Shown here: positions 1-12,665 of the stretch, piece by piece
Layout: the number at the start of each line of letters is the position of its first letter
How positions within the stretch are numbered: position 1 is the stretch's first letter
Assembly: GCA_002118135.1 (NCBI GenBank)
Contig: BDIU01000048.1
Span: forward strand, 62,001 to 126,000
Direction of reading: 5' to 3'
Origin: Trebouxia sp. TZW2008
Taxonomy: Eukaryota; Chlorophyta; Trebouxiophyceae; Trebouxiales; Trebouxiaceae
Length of the DNA stretch: 64,000 nucleotides
Notes under the pieces: model-generated
Databases searched by the model: none
Seen by the model: only the letters and a program-made list of their open reading frames with translations
What the model was told of the DNA's origin: nothing
Position numbers and translations under genes: made by a program

Positions 1-116
1 AGCTGAGTTGTCTGCAGCACCAAAACACACGAGTCAGGAGCTGCTTGAGCAACTGCTCCTTAAGTGATATGATCTGGGTGTCCAGGACAGCAGCACAGCT
101 CAATACAGAGCAAGCT

Positions 117-163
117 GGCATGCAGTACTGATGATAGGCATGCAGTACTGATGATAGGCATGC
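117..163. repeat. 20-bp tandem repeat, about 2.3 copies
   Basis: The unit GGCATGCAGTACTGATGATA occurs twice without change (117-136 and 137-156), followed by its first 7 bases. It lies in what is probably an intron of the minus-strand secreted-protein gene. No function is suggested by the sequence. Confidence 0.9.
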
Positions 164-509
164 ATTGAGACAAGTTCAAATTTTTGGACAAGCTGCTGCA
201 CACCCTGCATTGCCAGCAGACAACATCCTGACACAAGTTTGAAGATGAACTCTGCAAGTTTGCAGATGAACTCTTATTGACAAAGCACAAGGTCATTTGA
301 CCATGCACCAATGCATGAAAGTCAGGGATCACAGCAGACAGTCAATCACTGCAGTTGATGCAACATCAGGCAAAGCAATATTTGTGACTTGCACCAGCGA
401 TGTTGCAGCAGAGCAAAACATTGTGAGCAAAGCTACAGCATGCAACTGCAGACCATAAGCATAGCACACAGAAGAAGTTCAGACGAGGTGTCAGGCCAGA
501 GGTGCTTAC

Positions 510-1609
510 ATCCAACAGCAATGGCTCCAGCCTGATATCCAAAATTATTGCTGAACACAGAGTTGACAATGGTAGCATTGGATGTCTGGTTGACATTGAT
601 TGCTCCAGCGTTGGACTGGTAGTTGCCATCAAAGGTGACATTGTCAAAGTAGACCGCACTGTTGATGAGGATGATTGATGCCTGTCCAAAGGCAGCCAGA
701 CTCCTGAATGTGCTGTCAATGATGGTCATGTTCATATCCTCAATGAGCAGGGTTCCCTCTGGCAAGTCATTGCGCCTCTGGTATGTGATGCCTGCAACAC
801 AAACTAGTGGATAGCATGCAAATTGTCACAAGATGCAGGTGAAAAGGCAAGTTGGATGCACGTTTGGTACATACTGCCTGCAATGCATATGACCTGACAG
901 CATACCACTACTTGGTGGGGCGGAGCTGTAGTGCCAGCTTGCAGGCAGCAGTCATGCAGTGCAATTAACAGCAAAAGTCAAATGCATCGCTTTGAAGACC
1001 GTGTGAGCACTTCTTGCAACACGCCGGCTTGGCAGCAAAAATAGCAGCAACTGGCAGTAAAGATGTGTTGACACTGTTGACGCTTTATGCTATGCAGTTT
1101 GAAGCAGCATTGTTAAAAAGTCTTGTAGGAGGTGGTCGAAGGACAGCAGAAATCCAGCTGAGATACTATATGTATCTACCTGAGAAGTTGCTAGTGAAAG
1201 CCTGCAGAGCCATGCCTCCCTGAATGGTGGCGTTAGCAGTAGAGCCGGTACATTGAATGGAGGCGTTGGCCAGTCCAGTGGCCTGGCTTGCGGGGTCGAG
1301 ACTTGTCACATCGACTGGAGTGCTCAGACCTTGCCCGACCAGGTGGATCTCGCATGTCAGCTGGTTGCTGTTGTTGACGGCCGGGGAGTTGCCTGATATG
1401 ACACGGCGGACTAGCGTATCGGGCCGAGTGATGTTTGCCGCTATGAATGTGGCATTTCGTTGAGCCGGCGTGGCCGTTGTGTTGTACGAAGGAGCAGGAG
1501 CAGGGGCTAGCTGAGGCGCAGCCTCAGCGGCTGCCTGTGCATGCGCGCTGTTCGCAAGACAGCTGAAGGCCACAAAGGACAGCAAAGCTATCAGCGCAGC
1601 TCGCTGCAT
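510..1609 (-). CDS. secreted beta-helix-like protein, 5' part (gene continues past left edge)
   Basis: Two exons are supported: 1609-1180 (ATG at 1609) and 791-510. The join is in phase (1 nt + 2 nt), with donor GTAGAT and acceptor TTGCAG; a further donor GTAAGC follows 510. Residues 1-24 form a classical signal peptide (MQRAALIALLSFVAF, then an alanine-rich cleavage region). An Ala/Pro linker and several N-glycosylation sequons follow. Exon 2 carries repeated short strands such as YFDNVTFDGN, SNAGAINV and NSVFSNNFGY. This pattern is typical of right-handed parallel beta-helix (pectin-lyase-fold or Pmp-like adhesin) proteins. It is therefore probably secreted or cell-wall associated. No downstream exon was found between 1 and 509, so the gene is cut by the window edge. 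It is head to head with MED19, 458 bp apart. The ligand or enzymatic activity is unknown. Confidence 0.7.
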
Positions 1610-2067
1610 TGTGCTTGCAGCTGTAGGTCCCGCTGTCACAGCTCGAGTGCCAACCGACGCTTTCAAGTGATCTCACCCGCGGTCAGAGAACAGGTTCAAA
1701 CGAGTAGAAACAGACGAATCCTGTCGAAGTACGAATGCAGTGTTCACTGCAGACAATCTCTGACGTGATTGATGCGCAAGCGGACGCCAGATGGTGTGAC
1801 CAGCTGCACCTGCGGTGCCATCAGATGAAACGCCAGCCAGCTGGCCGCATCAGATTACGTTGAAGCAAGCGGTGACTGATCGAGTCAGACTGCCTTTCGA
1901 GAAAGCCTTCATCTTCTTCAGCAATGTTCATCTTCTTCAGCTACAGCGTTTGAACAGAGTTGACTGCCATGCTTTGCCCAGACTCGGGTGATAGCACACT
2001 TTACGCGTCGCGAAAGGTGAAGTTACAATTGGTGACAAGACTGCACACTTCAGTTGCAGCGGCAGCC

Positions 2068-3281
2068 ATGGACACAAAGGCCACACTTTTTCGTACTCTT
2101 AAGGCTGGTCCAGGTATTTGATACCTAAGCATCTGCCTCAGTGTGAGTGTGTCTGGAGGTACGTCATGCAGCAAACATGAATGCTGCTGCAGTCGTCAAG
2201 GAGAGTCCGTGCGGCTCAGATGATCTTCTTGAGCACTATGGCCTGAGTGGTATATACAAGATATTCTCCAATCAAGCTCCCGACGCATACCTGAAGGGCG
2301 TTCCCGGCAGCGTCGATTTCCGCCGGTACTGAGCACTTGCTCACGCAACTCTGAACGTCTTTGCGAAAAGTTTTGCTGTGCATGAAGTTGGCAAAATTTG
2401 ACTGCATGCCAGCTGAGTGATCTTTGCGTGCAACTGCAGAGGCAAGGAAAGCATCGAACTGGCGCCTCTTGCCACGCTCAACCCCCTGAGTGCCAGTATC
2501 AATACATTTACAGCATACCAGCTTATGCCCTTCAAGCTTCAAGCTGGACCTGTGCCACCAGAGTTCTTGTCGGAGGTGATGGTGCACCGGAAAGTAATTC
2601 AGCTTGCACACAAGCTTCAGCAGCTCTTGTATGCTCTGTTACATCTGCTGCATATCAGTTTTTTGCATGCGAACAACTACAGCTAAGTTGTTGTTGCTCA
2701 GGGGGACCTTGGTCAGCAGATTGACATTGATGCACTGCGTATTAAAGGCAAACTGATGGCAGGGCCTCCTTCTGGCAGCAAATTTAAAAAGGACAAGAAG
2801 CACAGAAAGGACAAGAAGGAGAAGGGCTCACACAAGGTGTCCAGCTGCTCAACTCTGCTGCCTGCCGCCTTGTATTGCAATTCAAATTTACGATATCTCA
2901 CACTGTGTGCCTTTTGGTAATGCTGCTGTGTGCTTGCAAAGTGCTGCACTACAAAGCGTACAATATAGTAAAGCCCCTGTGTCAGCAATTTCTGCCGGTG
3001 GTGTTGATCATTTATACAGCATCCTTAGCAAATCTGGTTCTCAAGCCTCTCAACATGGCTGGTTTCTGTCCAGCAATCCCGAAGTATCTCTACCAACAAA
3101 AGCCTGTCATAACGCCTGATGACACAGTTTTTTTTCTGTTCACTGCTGTATGCTCATGCTGCAGAGGAAGGCTAGTGAGGAGCCAAGTGATGGTACAACG
3201 GCAGTGACTGGTTTGCCATCAACAGGCACCAGCAGTGGTGCAGTGCGTTTGCGCATCAAGCAGCCTAGACTGGGTGCATGA
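2068..3281 (+). CDS. MED19: Mediator of RNA polymerase II transcription subunit 19 (MED19)
   Basis: Five exons join in phase: 2068-2113, 2193-2325, 2440-2575, 2702-2836 and 3165-3281, giving 188 aa. The start ATG at 2068 has a good context (GCAGCCATGG). The block DDLLEHYGLSGIYKIF (about residues 23-38) and a later block (about 59-90, containing AYQLMPFKL and GPVPPEFLSE) match the two conserved MED19 blocks (the 'LITHYNL...' region and the '...GFRLHTGPLPEQ...' region). They are followed by the lysine-rich tail characteristic of the family (KKDKKHRKDKKEKG). MED19 sits in the Mediator head/middle interface in the nucleus and bridges activators to RNA polymerase II. The C-terminus is Ser/Thr-rich and ends in a short basic patch. 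A TGTAA word at 3411-3415 could be its polyadenylation signal. The identification rests on motif recall, and exon phases agree throughout. Confidence 0.8.
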
Positions 3282-4814
3282 CCTTGATCAGCTCTCCAAC
3301 ATTGTTTCTGTGTGTCATCCAACCATGTGACTTTAACAAGCGCAAAGCGTATAGTTTTGCACAAGCAGTGCAAGGCAAACAGACAAGCATGTCAGCACAT
3401 GCCACGGTGCTGTAAAGCCACACAAGTGTGCAGCACATACAGCAGGGCATGTAGTGGGAAGAAGCAGAGGTTCAGCTGCAGAGGGACATTTCATGAGTGG
3501 TCCACATGGGCTTTGGACGCACTGTTATGCAACGGCTGTTTTCAGCCTTGCGTCACAATTTTAATTCGCCACAGCATTCAGCCTGCTGCTCTGGTGCAGC
3601 AGGGGCCAGCTGTTGCACAGGCTCCCTTGAGCTTGAATGCTACAGAGCGCGTATGGAATGCTAGCTAGATGGCAAGGTGCTAATTCCTCGCACTGCTACA
3701 TTGAAGGCAAAGCTGCAACTGATTGCGCTGGCAGGCATGATTCTCGACTCTAGAGCAGTTGCTAGCAGGAGCCAGACACAGCTGATGTAAGATCAGCTTG
3801 TAGAACAAGCCTTGACCTGCCACTGGTCTCAAAACATTGCAATGGGTCCTGCTGCTTGATTTGTTTTTTGGCAAGTAATCAGCTTCAGGGTGCAGGAGGT
3901 TGTGCTTGACGTTTTGCCTGGTTTATGCCAGAGTTGGTTTCCTAAAGTTCGTTGTTTTACTGTGTAAATCCTACGAGCTTCAAGGCTTGGCTTCGTATGG
4001 TTCCAAGCCAAATTTTCACTGTTGGTACATCATAGACGATTGCCACGCACAAACACTCTGCGATGTCTTGAGCTGAAGCTTGGGCCTGACTGGCTTTGCC
4101 GCACTAGGTGACCTCTCAGTACTGAGAATTGAGATGCTACAAACAATCTGAGCGTTTGATTGTTCCAGACAAGCTAAACATGACTTGCTGTCATGCTGAT
4201 TATAATCATGACCTGACATCAGTCTGGATTAAGCAGCACTTGTGAAGTCCACTTGATGACATGGCCAACACGCAACGCCTTCCAAAGCCAATGCGCATAC
4301 ACATTGGCATGCACAATTGACAAACGTCTCAACAGCTCGAAATCTGCTGCATCTACAGACATTGCTAGCACAGCACTTGACAATGCAAGGGCTGGCACGC
4401 TGTCATGAAACAAGTGGCTTTGATACAGAGCCAAAGTAACTGTTGCATCCCTCAATAAGGCCACAAAGGTGTTGTGCAGATCTGTCATGCAGCATGACCT
4501 CTGCTAGTATTGCTGAGCAACATGTTCACGCATGACAGATGGATCATACATGTTGCCACCTTGCAGACTTGCTGTTGACCCTTCAAAAAGAAAAATGTAC
4601 GCCATATGGCGTCATAGCAAGAGCCTCTGTGAGCAGAGGCAGCCTGGGAATCATGACACTGTATCTTGCTAATTCAAAAGCAGGCACTCAAGGCCCTGAC
4701 AGAATTGTGCGGCGTATGCTTCAGCTTAGGTGTGTCGCAGGTACGATCGTGCCCAAGTGGCCTTTGAGTCTCAAAGTCCCTGGCAGATAAATTGATCCAG
4801 CATCAGCATCATCA
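3282..4814. other. intergenic region between convergent MED19 and bZIP genes
   Basis: This is about 1.5 kb between two convergent 3' ends. It has several short open frames on both strands, none with recognisable domains, splice support or low-complexity coding bias. It presumably holds both 3' UTRs. I see no RNA gene or mobile element. Confidence 0.5.
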
Positions 4815-7800
4815 TCAATATGCTTTCAGAGGTGCAGCTTGAGGATCCACAGGTTTTGCAGCCGGCACGCTCTTCTGAACAGGCACATAGCCAGCATTGA
4901 CTGGCACAGACGGGCTCACTCCCTCTGTATACTGCCATGCACTATCCCACTCAAGAGGAGTTGGGCCACAAGGGACATTCAGAATGACTTGTTCTTTTGT
5001 TGGATAGCCGTACTGCTCTGCAAGGTAGTTCCACATTTCCTCTCTGATGGGCTGCTGTGGTTCAAGACTGATTAGCAACTGGGCAGCCTGTTTGACAGTC
5101 AAAACCTGCAGAGGTAAGACAAGCTACTGTGGGGCGTAGTACTGCTGGCATCAAGTGACACCAGTGCAGCCAAGGATCACTGCGTGATAAGCAGGGTATG
5201 CCTGAGTCATGCTACAGACATAGCTAGCCGGGCAATCAGCATCGCCAAATATTCATGCAAGAGAAGGCATGGGTTATGATATCATGACCACGTTGTTGTC
5301 GTGCAATTTGCATAAACTTCATCTGTAACACAATGAGCTTGAAATACACAGCTGAGGCAGTGCATGAGGCTACAATTGTGCCATTTCTGTGCCATTGATG
5401 TCATTGATTTAATTTTGAGACCCAGCAACATGCATCACAATTGGTTGTGTGTTTCTTACACAGCCAGATGCTGCATGTGCAGTCAATTCACAATACAGTC
5501 TCATTGTCTTGGCACAGAATCTCACCCCAAAGTACATTGCCCGGCTGAACCTGTATGTGATGTCCACATCAACAGCTGTGTTGTGCTGCAGCTGCTTTGC
5601 CACAATGTTTAGCTGACTGACAGCATAAAAGGGCTTCAGGCTGGGCTTTTGAGCCTTAGCTTGAAGCGCTGCTCGCTGTGTATGCACTTCGTGACGCCTC
5701 AAAAAACACACCCGCCTGAGGAACATGAGATCATGCACCTGCTCATTTGAGAGGCACAGCATGTCCTGCACATGCACTGCTTTTGTGATGTCAAAGATCT
5801 CAGTATCTGGTCCTTTTCCAAGGACAGATGTGGGCAAGACCCCAGCACTGCATTCTAACTGCAGAAGGTCTGCTGCATATGAACACATTGATACGAGGTT
5901 TTGCTACTGAGACCAAACGCAGCTGTGACAGCAAGAGCTTGTTGTACACTGTATTCCATTCCTGTGACACTCAACGGGTGATGCCATATCTACAGTCTCA
6001 GCAATGCGCTTTTTAGGGCATGCTTGCTCTCTCCAAGAAAACCTCAAGACATCAGAACAATTAATCCTGCCATGCAAGCTGGAGCTGCTGTGCGCACAAC
6101 AGTCAGAACAGCGACCCGCTGCAAACAACAATGTAATTGCTGAACGACCTGCTGTCCACATCATGACTTGGATTGCAAAACATGTGACATGTCACTGCAA
6201 GTCAGACAATCAGTTTCCGTAGCAAAACCAAGTTCAGCAGACAGGCTATAACTTCAGCACATCATCTGAACTACAGACAGCCTCAAAACCATTTGACTCA
6301 CCGGCTGATGCATACAATCGCTGCCAGTTTACATCACAAGTCACATGTATGAACAGAAGTCTTTTGCTCACCACAATCTCCTTCACTTGTTGATGTGTCA
6401 AGGTAAGCTGCATTGATTTCAGATGCAAAATTGCTTCTTCGCTACACCCAGCAAATCTGGCTGATTTCAGCGCTGAAGCTAGATTTGCTGACTCCAAATT
6501 GACTGAAGCACAGAAGGCTCTGCATTGCCATGCTTCTCGCAACAGCTGACACAGTCTGTCCGTGCTGTGACTGTGCCTGTTCACGTGGTTGGTCAAGGCC
6601 TGCTGCAGCTCATGACGATATGCCTGCAGAACAATCAAACTACATCTGATTCGCTGATGATCTGTGCTCTGATGTCAAAATGGCAAAGTTTGACTGAGGT
6701 ACAGAAAGCTCTGCATCCCCATGCCTCTTGCAACAGCTGTCACAGTCTGTCCGTGCTATGACTGTGCCTCTGCTCATGTACAGTCAAAGCCTGCTGAAGC
6801 TCATGAAAACATGCCTGCACAACAGTCAATTCAGATCTCATGCCTTCTTTCAGTAATCACGTATGCTAGCCAGGCTAAGCAGGCATAGCAGGCCCAGCTA
6901 GGTCTATACTGGAGGAGTCAACTTGTTACAACCAGTTTGATGTTGTGCTCACCTGAACCATATTACACTGAATGTGCAGGGTGAAGTAAACCTTGTACAC
7001 AGCTGTCTGCCTAATGTCTTTGGAAAGTCTAGAGGCCTTAATGCCTTGGATCTGAATTATCTATGTTTTATGCTCTGATGCTGAAATGGCAGAATATACA
7101 TGCAAACTGCTTGCTGGTGATGGTGCTCATCAACAGATGCCAAGCCCAAGTCGTACGACGTCTGAGTACAGATGAATGCCTGCAAGGCAGCCAATAATCT
7201 GTACTGTACAGCAAAGTCTTGGTGTAATGACTGCAATTGCTCTAAACACTCCAAGCTTACACGCAAATTGCCCTTACTCCAAACCTTTACCGTAAGAATG
7301 GGCTATTGGCAACTAGCCGCTTTGCCCTTGCACTCAAAAAATCCTGAAAAATTCAGCGCTGTCTAACTTAGTGACAGGCTGCATTGGTGTCTCTCTGCAC
7401 AAATGTAAACTCGATTGTCGTGCAAGATCAAATCCATGTGATGAAGGCAGCACTGCATACAAGCTGCCGCATGCAATGCTAGTGAATGACCCTCACGCTC
7501 ACCTCTGATAGTGATATGTAGTCCTCAGCTGTCATGCTGTTGGCGTCATCTAACCTCAGTTGGCGTTGTCTGCCAGGCAGTGAAATCTTGAGAGTGTACT
7601 TCTCAGTATATTGCACTCCAGTGGCACCATCTGCCTGCAGCAAATGTGGTGTAACGTCAGCCACTGGAGTACTGGCGGGCTGACAGCGCAAAAGACAGGC
7701 TGTATTGGCAGTGTGCCGAATCCTGCACATTCTATATGCTCTCGCCAATTCTACTCATGAAACTACACAACCATTGCATAGAGTAGCACTCCACTCTTGC

Positions 7801-8817
7801 TCAGCAGGCTTGCAGATCATTATGCGTAGACACCAGAAACACTCGATTCACATTCCCATCCACATTTGCATGGCCATTAGTACTAGGCATCAAGATGACA
7901 AGCAGTGTTGTTTTGCATGTTCCCTGCCAACATGTGTCGTTGCAGAAGTCACAAACATGTACATGTTAGTGTGTTCACATACACAAAGATGCGCCACATG
8001 CATCTGCAGACGATTATCTGGCCATCTGTGAGGGAAAGCAGCATGCCAGAACAGCATATGAGGCCATGGCACCAGCAGTCAGAAGAAGATCTGATCATCA
8101 CTGCTGCCGTTTTAAAGGATGCTCATGGCATAATGTTCAAACACGTTCCTCAACAAGTGTGACAGCTGGCCTAGACAGATCTCATGGAACAAAGCATTTT
8201 GTGCTAAGTGTCAGCAGTAAGTATGTATGTGTAGGCTATTAACCCACCACACCCCTGATACACTTGCCTTTGAGGTCGCCTCAATAAGCTGTTGAGCTTG
8301 CGCAAGCTTGTGTTCAAGCGCTTGCTGTTGGAACTGAAGCTTCTTGAGCTCTGCAGTGGTCTGTGCTAGCTGACCAGAGATTGCAGCCTTGCGTACCTTC
8401 AGCAAGTCAGGCTGATGCTTAGTAAGTGGCTAAGATAGGCTGAACATGCTGCATCGCTCAAGCGATTGGCAAACGCGCGTTGCTCCAGGCATTCGTCATC
8501 AGGCTTGCTAACTTTTTTACTTTTTGGCGCTCCCGAAAGCGTCGCTGGTGCTCGCGGTTAGCATGCTTCTTGTCGTCGGTAGCAGTCGTGCTCGGTGCAA
8601 GTGACGTCTTGTGCGTGATCTTCTGAAAGGCCTCTGCATCTTGTTCGGAGAGACCCGGAAGCAGCGGACCAGTTGACGTAATTAGGCTGCCGGCGTCGTT
8701 GTTGAGATAGGTGAACCAGTCGGGGCTAGTCCACTCAGCCACAACGCCTGATCCTGGCGCAATAGAATGGGAGCCCAGCGGTAACTCAGGCACCAAACTT
8801 TCAGAATCAGGCCACAT
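4815..8817 (-). CDS. bZIP transcription factor of the green-algal type
   Basis: Six exons join in phase 0: 8817-8521, 8396-8268, 7634-7503 (or starting at 7679), 6623-6372, 5858-5526 and 5105-4815, giving about 477 aa. ATG at 8817 is the first in frame after a stop. Residues about 80-97 are a basic region with the N-x7-R signature (NREHQRRFRER). It runs across the first intron into a coiled coil/leucine zipper (about residues 100-142, I/T/L/L heptads), which strongly supports that splice. The C-terminal half contains LSNEQVHDLMFLRR and VLTVKQAAQLLISL, blocks that I recall from uncharacterised chlorophyte bZIP proteins. It is likely a nuclear DNA-binding regulator; the target is unknown. Intron 2 appears to use a GC donor (AAG then GCAAGT). 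A decayed copy of exon 4 lies in the intron just before it (6661-6830). Confidence 0.75.
6661..6830 (-). pseudogene. decayed tandem copy of bZIP exon 4 inside the preceding intron
   Basis: This stretch repeats the acceptor and first part of exon 4 (6623-6460 region). The frame reads ACFHELQQAL...QRHSHSTDRL beside the functional AYRHELQQAL...NRHSHSTDRL. The 3' splice site (TTGTGCAG) is intact. The frame is closed by TGA at 6742-6740, where the functional exon has TGT (Cys). If spliced in, it would act as a premature-stop exon. Confidence 0.8.
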
Positions 8818-9467
8818 CGGATTGGCGTCACCATGCAGCCGTCATATGCAGTCGAAAGCAAAGTTCAGAAGCTGCTAACAGAGCATCGGGCGAAGTTGGA
8901 CCGGCACCGACAACGAGACCACTTGGCTTTGCGCATCAATGCATGCTTGGTCGCGACCGTGATTCATCCAATCACGTGTTGGCGGAGGATGCATCGGCGG
9001 CATCACAGACCTGCAAGCTCTGCTGCAGAGCTGCTGATCTTGCTCTCTTACGTACGCAGGCGTCACGTAAGTTGTGACTAAAGACAAGCTGGATAGGAAG
9101 GCAAGCGCAACTGAATTCATGGCCTAGCGCTAACGCCTTGCTGCAGTACGACGAGCCTCTCATGGCAGTGCCTCATGGTCTGGACCTTCCTTTCTGGCGC
9201 AGAAGCCACTGGATCTGACTGAGTGCAGCGCCTGAATACAGGATTGCCGGAACAATACTGGAAAGCTGTCAAAAAAGTCATGCCAAGCCTGAACATCTCA
9301 TTATTCCTGGCCGTAATCGACAAGATAGTCGTCATCCAGCCTGCACAAGCAACCACCTCAAGGTGCCATACTTTTGCACAAGATGCCCGCTGGCATCAAG
9401 CATAGCGTTCATACCAATTCATATGCGTGGGACCGTAAGCCAATTCCTTGAATTAATATTCTTTGAA
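8818..9467. promoter_or_regulatory. bZIP upstream region
   Basis: About 650 bp separate the bZIP start codon from the end of the leucine-rich protein gene on the same strand. It must hold the bZIP promoter and the 3' UTR of its neighbour. No clear TATA box or other element was recognised. Confidence 0.35.
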
Positions 9468-9959
9468 TCAATATTGTCTGGACCTCCGTGTCCAGCTGTC
9501 CACCCAGGGATCGCCACAGTTGCTATGATATGTGACTGCTAAGCTGACTTTGCTGGGCAAGGACTTCAGGCTTTGTTCTGACTCCAGCAATGGTGCTAGG
9601 TAGTTGCCTCCAAAGTCCATATGTTGCACGTGCACACCAAGCTGCTTGACCAGTGGCAAAAATGTGTCCCAGGACGCAGCTTGTATGCGGTTGAAAGAAA
9701 GGTCTAGAGCGTAGATCGTAACGATTTGGCCTGGCTGCTGCAGCCACGCAACAACAACCTCGAGGTGCTGCAGGTTGAGGTTGTTGTCTGAAAAATCGCA
9801 GACTAGGCGCCCTGACTTTGCGGCAAGTGTCTGAACGTGGGTCCTGTAATAAGTCGAGAGCTCGGACAAAGTCGGTCTTAGCGCCTGCTCGGGGTCGAGA
9901 TGCTCCAGCACAGGTGGCAAGTTGCAACGGGATTTGCGGAATGTCTGCACGGAGGGCAT
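9468..9959 (-). CDS. small leucine-rich-repeat-like protein, single exon
   Basis: This is an uninterrupted 163-aa frame starting at ATG 9959. Two leucine-rich segments are visible: NLNLQHLEVVVAWLQQ at about residues 61-76 and IYALDLSFNRIQ at about 83-94. They resemble the LxxLxLSxNxI consensus of leucine-rich repeats, with a further FGGNYLAPLL turn. There is no signal peptide or membrane segment, so it is probably a cytosolic protein-interaction module. A (GA)n tract lies about 30 bp upstream of the ATG. An additional upstream exon cannot be excluded. The frame is far longer and more repeat-like than shadow ORFs nearby, but no specific family can be named. Confidence 0.55.
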   Translation of the reverse strand: MPSVQTFRKSRCNLPPVLEHLDPEQALRPTLSELSTYYRTHVQTLAAKSGRLVCDFSDNNLNLQHLEVVVAWLQQPGQIVTIYALDLSFNRIQAASWDTFLPLVKQLGVHVQHMDFGGNYLAPLLESEQSLKSLPSKVSLAVTYHSNCGDPWVDSWTRRSRQY

Positions 9960-9987
9960 ATTGGTTTACCAACAATGTTTTGCGTCC

Positions 9988-10003
9988 GAGAGAGAGAGAG
10001 AGA
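9988..10003. repeat. (GA)8 microsatellite upstream of the leucine-rich protein gene
   Basis: This is a perfect GA dinucleotide run immediately 5' of the minus-strand start codon. On the coding strand it reads as a CT-rich tract, a common element in algal and plant 5' regions. Confidence 0.85.
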
Positions 10004-10139
10004 CAGAGCTCCGGAGGATGCTCATGCCTCATGCCCAGGCTGCATACATTGACAAGTGCTCTGTCAGGCAGTGCATCAGCAAGGTCTCACCCACCTCAAA
10101 AGACTGCAATGCAGCCAAGCATTGCCATGTAGATTAGCC

Positions 10140-12190
10140 TTGTAATGATTCACATCAAACAAGCTTTGTGAAGGCTGCGAAATCTGGTTCTTCAACACTT
10201 TTGCAACACCATGCCAGGCTGCACTCTGTCAGGTGATCCTGTGACTGGCAAAGTGGCAAAATGTTGCAATGTGTGTAGTATACCTCAGGGCATCAGGGGT
10301 TGATGTAGCTTGCTGATGCTTCAGGAAAATGCAATACATTGTGACCACTGCTGTCTTTGACATCCACCATCCTCAACGCTGCATTGTTGCATGCAGCTTC
10401 CTAGGACCAGACAGACAACCAGCAGCTTGCTGAAGATGCTGAAAACGCTATTGAGTATTCTTGCCACTGCTTGACACTTTGCAGTCAATGTGAGACAAGC
10501 CCTTGCAGAAAAAAATTGGCAAGATCTTGTGATGACTGCTCCAAACAGTAGTACCCAAGTCATTTATTCGTGACCTATCAGTCAGCATGCTGTGCCATAA
10601 TTTTTTTCCATGCTGACTTGGAAATACAACCTGAATGTCACCAGCCAACTTGTGTAGGGCTACCTTGATATGCAGCCAGTCTTGCTTCTAGATATGCAGC
10701 CAGTATTGCTGCCAGACCTGCATGTCTAACATGCCTTGAAAGATAACCTTGGACAAAGCAAGCATGTTTGCCTGGACTTTGAGGTCATGGCTTGGCATGC
10801 AGCTGGCCTGGTGTTCAGATCAATGGCGTATAAACGTGATGGGACTGCTGCTGTTGCTGTTTGAACAAGTTGGCTAGTGGACTTTCTTAGCTGGGAACAC
10901 CGGCAAACAGCAGATGGTCAGAGCTTCTCTGTTTGCTGAGCTTCTGTGTTTGCTGAGGTGTCACATCAGCTCCTTTTGCCATTGGTGCGATTGCTGCAAT
11001 GCTGGCAGCTGATCCAGCCTGGCTTCTGTGCCTCAATCAAGCGTTGTTGGTCGGAAAAGTTGCATCGCCGTCAGCGTCCAGTTGGCGCAAAAGTATGCTG
11101 GACATGGTAGGCCTTGACCTTACTCTGGGCAAGTATGCTTTGAGCGAGCCATTTCAGCGACGCCGTCAGAAGTCATACCCTATGATGGCGACGATTGCAG
11201 TTTGGCATTGCTTTACATACAATGTTATCAACAACCCCCCAATGTTCATTTCAAAGCTGTACCTATCGCCAATATGTCTCAACTGATGTAATGCATCACT
11301 CTGGCTGTTTCTGATATGCACTCTCATGTCTGTCATGGAGGTCTGTCAGTGGGTTTTCGCAAAATTGGTGCTCAAAGAGGTGGTCTTGACTGGCATGCAG
11401 TGCTGTATTTTGGGGTTGCTGGCTATAACTGCACCTCTTGCTTGAAGCTTTGTGGCAGATTTGAAGACAGTGCACTGCCCGACTTCATGTCAGCCCTCAA
11501 CAGCTCATAACACTCTTATGTCTTTGCCATCTAGACATCAATGATAAGAGCTGACTATGAAGGACACTGGCTCAAAGGTCCCGTTGAGCAGGCACATGAA
11601 CTTCAATACACCCCCTTTTCCTCTCGCACAGCCAACCATCAGAGTGCTGGAGTCTCATTAGGACTGCAGAGCTTTTGAGCCTCGTCGCATGCGCAAAGGC
11701 GATGCGCGTGAGCTGCAAAGATTGCAGCCTGGCGTTGATGGGCAGTTGCATGCAGTGCAAGCAGTTGCAGCCCCCAGAGCAAAAGCGCATGCCCAAGGGC
11801 TGACAGCTGGCCCCTCTGCCAATGCCTCCAATAAAGTCAGCAATTGGCAGCAAGCAAGCAAAGCGCAATTATTCAGCCTCAAGCAGTCACAAGCTGCCAG
11901 CATGCAAGAATTCAAGATTGTGCGCTAGAGTAGAGATGGGGTTGCAAGACAAGCATGAGCAGGCTGGCTTGACAGCAGCGGTAAGCAAGCAAAACCAGCG
12001 TGGACAACGTATGTTGCCATCAGCATGCACATGTCGCGCAATGATACCTGTGATGCACACTCAATCGGCTGCTCACAACATTGACTTGCTTTGACCAACA
12101 GAATGCATGGTACTGCCAGGGTGACAAGTTGCCTGAATCCGTGCAGGAGGCTCACTGCATTTTTGCCCCATTGCATGCAATGGACTTTAC
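10140..12190. other. about 2 kb without a defined gene
   Basis: No confident gene was found. One plus-strand stretch (about 11062-11215) reads fairly protein-like (for example SMLDMVGLDLTLGKYALSEP), but I found no convincing donor or partner exon. The rest shows only short open frames with cysteine-rich, random-looking translations. Confidence 0.4.
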
Positions 12191-12196
12191 TGGCAG

Positions 12197-12665
12197 GGGA
12201 CTGTGAGGTAGTGTCTATGACTGAGGAGCAGGCTCAAGCGTTTTGGCAGGTATGCTTGTCTTGCTGTCTTTCTGTCATATAGCTAACAACATGAGCATAG
12301 TGGTATGGTTGACATAATCGTCATCTGCCAAGTCACGCAAACTGTTTCCTCTGTCTTGCTCCCCGTTGTCGTGCTCAAATCTGTGAACATTGAAACAGCT
12401 GTCACCAAAGTGCAGCACTGCTTCTGACCTTGGCATGTACTAACACTGTGCTACTCAATCCTGAGTCCATCCTGGTTACCAACGGTGTTGGCTTGATGTC
12501 ATGGTCACCTTTTTGTAATGCTGTCCCTTGCAGAACTGCATGGATGCTCTCAGGGAATGCGTTGAGCCCATTGGTCCCGACTACAGCAGCAATTGCTGTG
12601 GCCTCATTGAGGGGCAGCGGGTCAACGTTCTTTGTGTAAACATGCCAAAGTGTGCCTTGCCTTGA
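12197..12665 (+). CDS. candidate two-exon fragment of an unknown Cys-rich protein
   Basis: Exon 12197-12249 (containing MTEEQAQAFWQ, donor GTATGC) joins in phase 0 to 12534-12665 (acceptor CCTTGCAG). The second exon reads NCMDALRECVEPIGPDYSSN and continues with a CC pair and two more cysteines to a TGA. The ATG at 12218 could be the start of a peptide of about 54 aa. Alternatively the second exon is spliced further (TGTGTAAAC offers a donor) into a larger gene that includes the candidate exons at 13.3-14.0 kb. No family is recognised. Evidence is limited to phase agreement and low-randomness translation. Confidence 0.3.

Noticed and set aside
2216..2611. 131-codon minus-strand frame over MED19 exons
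   Set aside because: It is a shadow of the plus-strand exons, which match a known family and join in phase.
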